NCBI GenBank assembly: GCA_027579435.1
Contig: JANBPK010001221.1
Span: forward strand, 1 to 64,000
From: Candolleomyces eurysporus
Lineage: Eukaryota > Basidiomycota > Agaricomycetes > Agaricales > Psathyrellaceae
DNA: 64,000 bases
Direction of reading: 5' to 3'
In this document: piece by piece, positions 58,549-64,000 of the stretch
Layout of the letters: each line of letters begins with the position of its first letter
Numbering within the stretch: the stretch's first letter is position 1
Program-made: the position numbers and the translations under genes
Notes under the pieces: generated by a model
The model's database searches: none
The model's input: the letters and a program-made list of their open reading frames with translations, nothing else
What the model was told of the DNA's origin: nothing

Positions 58549-59693
58549 ATGCGCTCTAGATCTCTTTGCCTGCTGGTCGCGGCATTCGCTCTCTTTGCGA
58601 CTTTGACCGTAGCTGCCCCTTTATCGTCTTCTCTCAGCGACGATGGAACACCACTGAGGCGAGCTCTCGCCGATATCATTGACCCAGGTAAGACCATTCA
58701 TCAATCCACGTCTCAAACTCACACTTATAAACACAATGAACATCGTGATCTAGACTTCGAGCGACGAGCTCTGAGCCAACTGCAAGTTAACCAAAAAGCA
58801 GCAGCTGTTATGCGAGAGCAAAAGAACATCAAAAAGGCCAAGAAGGCATCCAAGCGAAATGGGGAGAAACTCAAGAAAGGTTGTGACTATAAAGGGCCGC
58901 TGTCAGGCGTGGCGGATACCGACAAGACGCGGGTGCACAATTCCTTGAAAGGAGCTGGGAACAAGCACAAAGTTACTCAGAATCTTCCGGGAAGGAAAGA
59001 TACATTCAAGGGCCACGGAGGTAAAGTCGTTCAATCCATATCAATTATGTTCCAACGATTCTAAAAAGCGTTGCTATCAGTCACTCGCACTGGAAAGGCA
59101 GCTCGCTTAGCTGTTTTCAACTCACACCTTCATTCTTCGGCGCCCTTGAGTGCTATCCCACCACTTAACGCTGGACAGGTACGTGTATCTTCACAATGCA
59201 TACACCAATAACCATACAAGATGCTGAATTACATTTTTAGCCCAAACACTTTGGAAACTCTAAGTATCGACTCGACCACCCGAATGCGAGCTTGAGGGGT
59301 GGAAGGCCACTTCCTAACGTTCCATCCAACCACCCAGGCATCAAGGAGTTTCCGGTCGTCGACAAGAAACGATACCCAGTCGGCTATCATGGCGGAGAGC
59401 AGAAAGGAACTGCCCGTGTTATAACTGGACCTCATGAGTACAATGACGCAAATGGCAAGAAGGTTCAGGGCTATAAATTCCACGGTATGGTGACACACAC
59501 GAAGGCAAACGACAAAGATCATTATAAGATGCAACATCATCCTCACAGTCCACCTTCACACTATCCTGGAGCTGACTTTGGTAGACCGAAGACTCCGAAA
59601 ACGAAGCCGGATGCTTCCAAATCTCTCCCTGCACGGCCAAAAACACCACCTCCGCTACGTCCTAATGCGTGGACTAAGAAGTCCAGAACTTAG
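58549..59693 (+). CDS. Secreted protein with an RNase T1-class-like C-terminal domain
   Basis: Exons 58549-58687, 58754-59020, 59081-59178 and 59241-59693, 318 residues, with phases agreeing at all joins. Residues 1-23 are a signal peptide (MRSRSLCLLVAAFALFATLTV), followed by a propeptide-like part with FERRA, a possible dibasic processing site. A very basic stretch (KKAKKASKRNGEKLKK, about 79-95) comes next. The last exon has Glu204 in KEFPV, Arg227 in ARVITG and His254 in MVTHTKA: the Glu-Arg-His order and spacing of the microbial guanyl-RNase/ribotoxin fold. Only one Cys is seen in the domain region, unlike disulfide-bonded fungal RNase T1. A Pro/Lys-rich tail follows. RNA cleavage is inferred from the motif only; it could also be an antimicrobial or effector protein. 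Confidence 0.65.
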
Positions 59694-60480
59694 ATGTGCA
59701 TAGGGTCGATGTCGGTTGTAGTTATATACAATCCAATATTCAGGACTCTTGGATGACGTTCAGCAATCCCTTAAGTACAGGTTCATCTTCATTCAGTTAT
59801 TCACTTAGGTGCTACAGCCAATGAACGTGCATAAAATTCGAAAGTCGATTGTTGCCGTAGTAATAGTATCCGCATAGACAGATGTGTGGGGAATAAATAA
59901 CAACGTGGTAGTAGGAAGATAGTCTTTCAACTTGATGTTGCCGCTGTTGTCAGTCAGTCGGAAGTCAGAGTCGAAACTCGATAAGATCAAACAAAAGAAA
60001 CAGAGAACAATGTGAAAAGGAACTCGAGTTTGATCGAAGAGAGAGAAACGAGCCCGCTACCGCGTCGGAGTCAAGTCTCGCTGCCCCAGCATAGTGCTAA
60101 AGGCCTCATCCCATGTCGTCGTTCTCGTCTTCCTAATCGCATCACTGATACGAAATCATCGGCCGAGGTTAGCACGTAGGACTTAGACGCAATTGGCAGA
60201 GGCTTTGCATAATCAAGGAAAGGGGTCGAGTAGAAAGAAGTCGGAGATGAAAGGCAGTCATCCGAGCCTCGTTGAGCTCTTATCGAAGGAGTACTTGCAT
60301 AAGAAGAGTTGGATGGGGTGGTATTGATGACAACGACCACGATGAGTCAAGTGGGTTTCGAAAGAGGGATGACGAGGGAGAGGAAGTATGTTGATCCATG
60401 CGAACTCTTGAAGGCCAATGGCAGATTTGTGGACAGGGATCGATATAGACACGACGGTGGGGGCGATGAGTAATCGAGCA
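59694..60480. other. Intergenic, no supported gene
   Basis: Short antisense frames only; no domain or splice support. Confidence 0.5.
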
Positions 60481-61300
60481 CCTCCCCCCCCCCCATCACT
60501 TCCTCTTTTCCTCGCCGTCCTTTTGACCTAAAACCGCGGACTCACTCCAATTATCCTCCACTCGCATCCGCACATGAACCTCCATAAACAACGCCATCGA
60601 GTACCACCTTGCCGTCCGTCCTGCTTACTCGGCGCGTCTCCAGTCGTCACAACAGGAGGTCCTCTCACACGGTAACATCGACACTGCCCCTGGACTGATA
60701 TACATGTCCTCGCTGGTAGGGGCATAGGCGGATTGCAATTGAAGGCCAACATAGCCTGAGTCAGGACCTGTACGGGCACCCTGTCGCATGCCCGTACGCA
60801 TAGCCAGGGCGATGAGATGGTGAGAGTGGTAGGGAGGGCCCAGTGAAACGCTGGGACGGTATGAATGTACCATCGATGCGCTGGTGGTCAGCTTCCACTT
60901 CTATGACGCCTCGGCCTGGAGGAGTCGTGATCAGAGCAAGTAGGTAATGATGTAAGCGATACAGACGTTAGTTTGAGTTTGTCGCTCGAGAGCCTTGTAA
61001 ACCCGACAGACACCAGCACGACGACTTTGGAGGCAGGAGCAGTCTTCGCTTAGAAGTATCTACCACCACCATACCTCTGTCGACCTTCATATGGCAACTG
61101 GTAGAGCGGAGGTGGAGTCGGTGGATCTGGTCCACACAAGGGCTCGCTGACGAGACAACTATGACTGATCTTCGATGTAGTCGACGGATGCGCTAGATTC
61201 CGCCTTGCTGTGCGTATCGTTTAATACCGCATCACGAGCCTTCAAAGAGATAGGACGCATACGTACTGTGGATATGTAGAAGTATGATCCACCGCGACTA
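60480..61300 (-). pseudogene. Third, decayed copy of the Pro/Tyr/Ser-rich gene
   Basis: Shares with the copies at 54470 and 55590 the GTCACAACAGGAGG block, the CGCATAGCCAGGGCGATGA block, CGCTGGGACGGTATG and CTATGACGCCTCGGCCTGG. Frames are broken and no start is evident. A C10 run at 60485-60494 marks its lower end. Confidence 0.5.
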
Positions 61301-61827
61301 GGCACGAGGTGCCGGACCTTTGATCTGCTTGCAGCGCAAACCTTCACGACTACGTGAGTAGGGTTGTGTTTTTAACGATTGAATAAGGGTGAGTTTGAGG
61401 AGGAGGATATTTCCAAGTCGAAGGAGGATCGGAGAGAAAGCAAGGGACGAAGGTGACGTTCGTTGCAGAATGCCGAATCCTAACCTCGAAGTTGAGACGA
61501 TTTCAGGGATTCGGCCGAGTTCCGTCGGCACTCTTGAAGTCGTCGAGTTGAATATATACATTTGAGAGTAAATCATCGATTTAAAGTTCGAACTTGAACT
61601 AAACCTGAGGGAAGTAATAACTGGAAAAACTCTCCCTGCAGTTGATCTAAGTTCAAGATAAAGATACGAACTCGTCGAGGAACGGATGGCCACTTGTGAT
61701 CTAATTCGCAATGAAGACTTCAAGAAACAATATTATACAGAGAAAAAATAGACGTGAATTGCAATTCATCGGCTAAGTGACCTATCTAGTTTAGTGAGAC
61801 TTAGTATTGGGTATGCGCACGATACGA

Positions 61828-62699
61828 CTACTCTGATCGCCGCTCGACAAACAACTCTCTCCAAACCTCTTCGACAGAGCGCTCTTGCCTATCGTGCTTC
61901 TCTACATCCGAAACAACCCTCTAAAGAAATAAAACGAGTGCATGAGTAACACAATGTATCAGCCGTCATGCGGGAAGAACTGACCTCGAGAAGTGCCACT
62001 GCAGGCTTGTATCGAACGATATTGCGCTTCTTCAACTCCTTCAACGCATTTAGCACAGTGTCATACGTCTCCCCCTGGCTAGGAAGGTACATAGTAGACG
62101 CAAATTGCTCGGCACCAAGTATTGCGAAGAAGACCAGTGCTGCAATCGCGTTGATCTCCTGCACATCCTTATCTTCGACTCCTTCCCAGTCACCCATCTG
62201 GAGGCCCTCGAGCGTCATCTCGTACCAGTCGCCAATTTTCATGAAGTCCAGCTTCCGTGTGGCTGCGGTAAGAAACGAAGACGTGATGATCGGGTGGACT
62301 TTGGGCGCTTCTCCGTCCGCGTCGACAAAGATTCGCTTTTCTCCTGTGTGGGCGGGATTGTAATAGGCGTAAGTTGCGATTATATCTCCGAAGGTGTAGA
62401 GATAAAGGTTGAAAAGTCCCTCAGGACCATTTACTCCATCCGGGACCTCGAGCGTGCCGACTTCCTCGAAAGACGACTTGAGCTTCGACATGACCGATTC
62501 GATGCGGGACGGGTGGTCGACACCAAATGACCATGTCGTGTAGGCCAGTGCCGATGGAACGGATACTGTTAAATTCTTCTTGAGTATCGAGGAGAGCTCT
62601 GTGGGAGCGAACGATGTCGAGAGGAAGGTTCGAAAAAATTCTCCTGCGCTTGCGAGTTTTTNCTTCATAGGATTGGTTTTCATTGATTACAAGGTCCAT
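61828..62699 (-). CDS. Unknown conserved protein P (268 residues), near-identical to O
   Basis: Exons 62699-61985 and 61920-61828. An N at 62652 disrupts codon 16; without it the start reads NENQSYEEKLASAGEFFR, like O. Differences from O are scattered substitutions. The final exon (VVSDVEKHDRQERSVEEVW) is intact. Copied together with about 600 bases of upstream flank. Confidence 0.75.
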
Positions 62700-63619
62700 G
62701 GTGCCACTCTGTATGAGAGGGAGGTAAGATCCTCAGTTATATTTGTGAGTTGCAGTGAGTGGGTTATCAAGGGGCTTGGTCGAGAAGCTGGGCTGACAGG
62801 GTCGATGCTTTGCTTGTATCTATGTTGTGATGGCTGACCAACATGATATTTCTGGTTTTCCTCTGTCGTCGGACGCACAGCCTAGCCTGCCACTTCTTAA
62901 GAAAAGGTAAAAGACGAAACGAGATACAGTGCAGTGTTATTCCAGATTGACGACCCAGCACACTCTGCCTTGTCGCTTCGGACGTACCAGATATTCAGAT
63001 CGAGTCGCGGCAAGTTGCCGCCATGGATGGTCAAGAGCTTGGACCTTCGGAGTTGTGCATGAATGGGCGGCGTTCATGCTCCATAAATATTGTATCATAT
63101 CATCATGGCATATCATCATGGCATCCGAGCGCTGTCTTCCAATCTGCACAACATAGTTCGCTGACAGAATGGCGATGTATCAAAGTTTGGAATATGACAA
63201 TCAGTGACTCTGAGTTCAACACCTTCCATACTTGGGTGCGGCCAAGGGGAAAGAAACAATGACACGCCGAATAAACCGATCGACGTGAGTGTCAATGTGT
63301 CATCTAGGGATTAGCGCCGAGCGCCCACGGCGGCCAGGTCCCAGATTTGGCAGACTGTATTTGTCGAACGGAACAGGAGTGCCGTGAGAGTAGAATGAAT
63401 CTGAATCTTTCACGACTTTCGTAACATAGATGTGGTGTTCCATTCAAAGTCAAGTGATCATGACGAAAACTTCGCTTTCCTGCGTCAGCCGAAAGAAATA
63501 CGGTATGCTGTTATCAAGCGCCAGCTGTCTGACGGGATTGCAATCCAATCAAACCTTACTATAGAAGAAAATACGTGCGTTGTCCGAGAGGAGTGCAATC
63601 AAACCTTACATGAGAACAG
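62700..63619. other. Intergenic; copied flank of P and promoter region of the last gene
   Basis: 62710-63260 is the second copy of 53400-53940. 63260-63619 has no recognised coding region. Confidence 0.55.
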
Positions 63620-63627
63620 TATAAAAG
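63620..63627 (+). promoter_or_regulatory. TATA box of the 63713 gene
   Basis: TATAAAAG, 93 bases before the ATG; followed by GAGCCGGTCTCCT and CTTAGCTGG, as before the gene at 58549. Confidence 0.6.
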
Positions 63628-63712
63628 GGCCTGGATCGTCAATAACCTCCCTCAGCGAGCCGGTCTCCTCCATTCTGCTTAGCTGGTCTAGTTGAATTGA
63701 CTCTTAGCAAGC

Positions 63713-64000
63713 ATGCATTTTCTTGCATTGCTCGCCCTGGTGGCGACATCGCTCGCAACCTTTATTACCGCTGCGCCAGTGTCATTCCCACTGGATGGGG
63801 ATGTAGCTGTGTTGAATCGTGACTTTGTCGACTCTGATAACCAAGGTATGTTGATCTCTGTTCAGATTATCCGGTATCTGAGGACAATGCTAATGAATGT
63901 GATGGCCATATAGATTTGGAACGACGTGAGCCGAAGGCTCGAGCACCATCCCCCAAACCGGCCACCCCAATCAGAGCAGCTCCTAAGGCTCCAGTGAAGG
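63713..64000 (+). CDS. Secreted protein gene, 5' part only (runs off the window)
   Basis: Exon 1 63713-63845 encodes a signal peptide (MHFLALLALVATSLATFITA) and a short acidic stretch. The intron has donor GTATGT and acceptor ATATAG; exon 2 from 63914 reads DLERREPKARAPSPKPATPI and continues past 64000. The first intron falls at the same phase and at the same D-x-E-R-R site as in the gene at 58549 (DFERRA), and the promoters match, so the two are relatives. Whether a ribonuclease-like domain follows is outside the window. Confidence 0.7.

Overview
The window looks like nuclear DNA of a filamentous basidiomycete (Agaricomycetes). Genes are broken by many 50-80 bp introns with GTRNGY donors. 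There is a Chs7-type chitin synthase export chaperone, a GMC oxidoreductase, a short NACHT STAND ATPase with the agaric-type N-terminal motif, a decayed Ty1/copia element and a very large family of BTB/POZ proteins. Genus and species cannot be told from the sequence alone.

Layout. (1) 1-1900: AT-rich relic of a Pif1/Helitron-type helicase, which has replaced the 5' half of a BTB gene. (2) 1900-8330: plus-strand tandem array of four BTB genes (A truncated; B, C, D intact, C and D nearly identical). (3) 9976-35660: a repeated unit made of a plus-strand Chs7 gene followed by minus-strand BTB genes of types beta, gamma and gamma-prime. I see four versions of the unit. Only the first Chs7 (9976-11871) is intact; the others are pseudogenes or deleted. 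BTB genes E, G, H, I, J, K, L are intact; F, M, N are broken. A 795-bp inverted-repeat transposon and a 218-bp MITE-like element sit inside the repeats. (4) 35749-35820: tRNA-like gene. (5) 36100-41530: decayed copia retrotransposon carrying two solo LTRs of another family, each with a perfect 5-bp target duplication. (6) 42138-51336: ordinary-looking accessory genes: a small multi-exon membrane protein, a secreted GMC oxidoreductase, a small secreted protein and a NACHT ATPase. (7) 51640-62700: a family of unknown 268-271 aa two-exon proteins (two near-identical copies, one distant copy, one pseudogene), interleaved with three copies of a Pro/Tyr/Ser-rich gene, mostly decayed. (8) 58549-59693 and 63713-end: two secreted-protein genes with matching promoters and exon structure. 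The first carries a C-terminal domain with an E-R-H arrangement like RNase T1-class ribonucleases.

The most unusual content is the BTB family. Each protein has an N-terminal BTB fold, a helical linker, a C-terminal module with paired CxxC motifs that looks zinc-binding, and a nearly invariant C-terminal tail. Fourteen members and two exon fragments lie in 35 kb, duplicated together with Chs7. I did not recognise the cysteine module or tail as any named domain. Single N characters next to homopolymers interrupt three genes; removing each N restores the frame, so they are treated as consensus artefacts.
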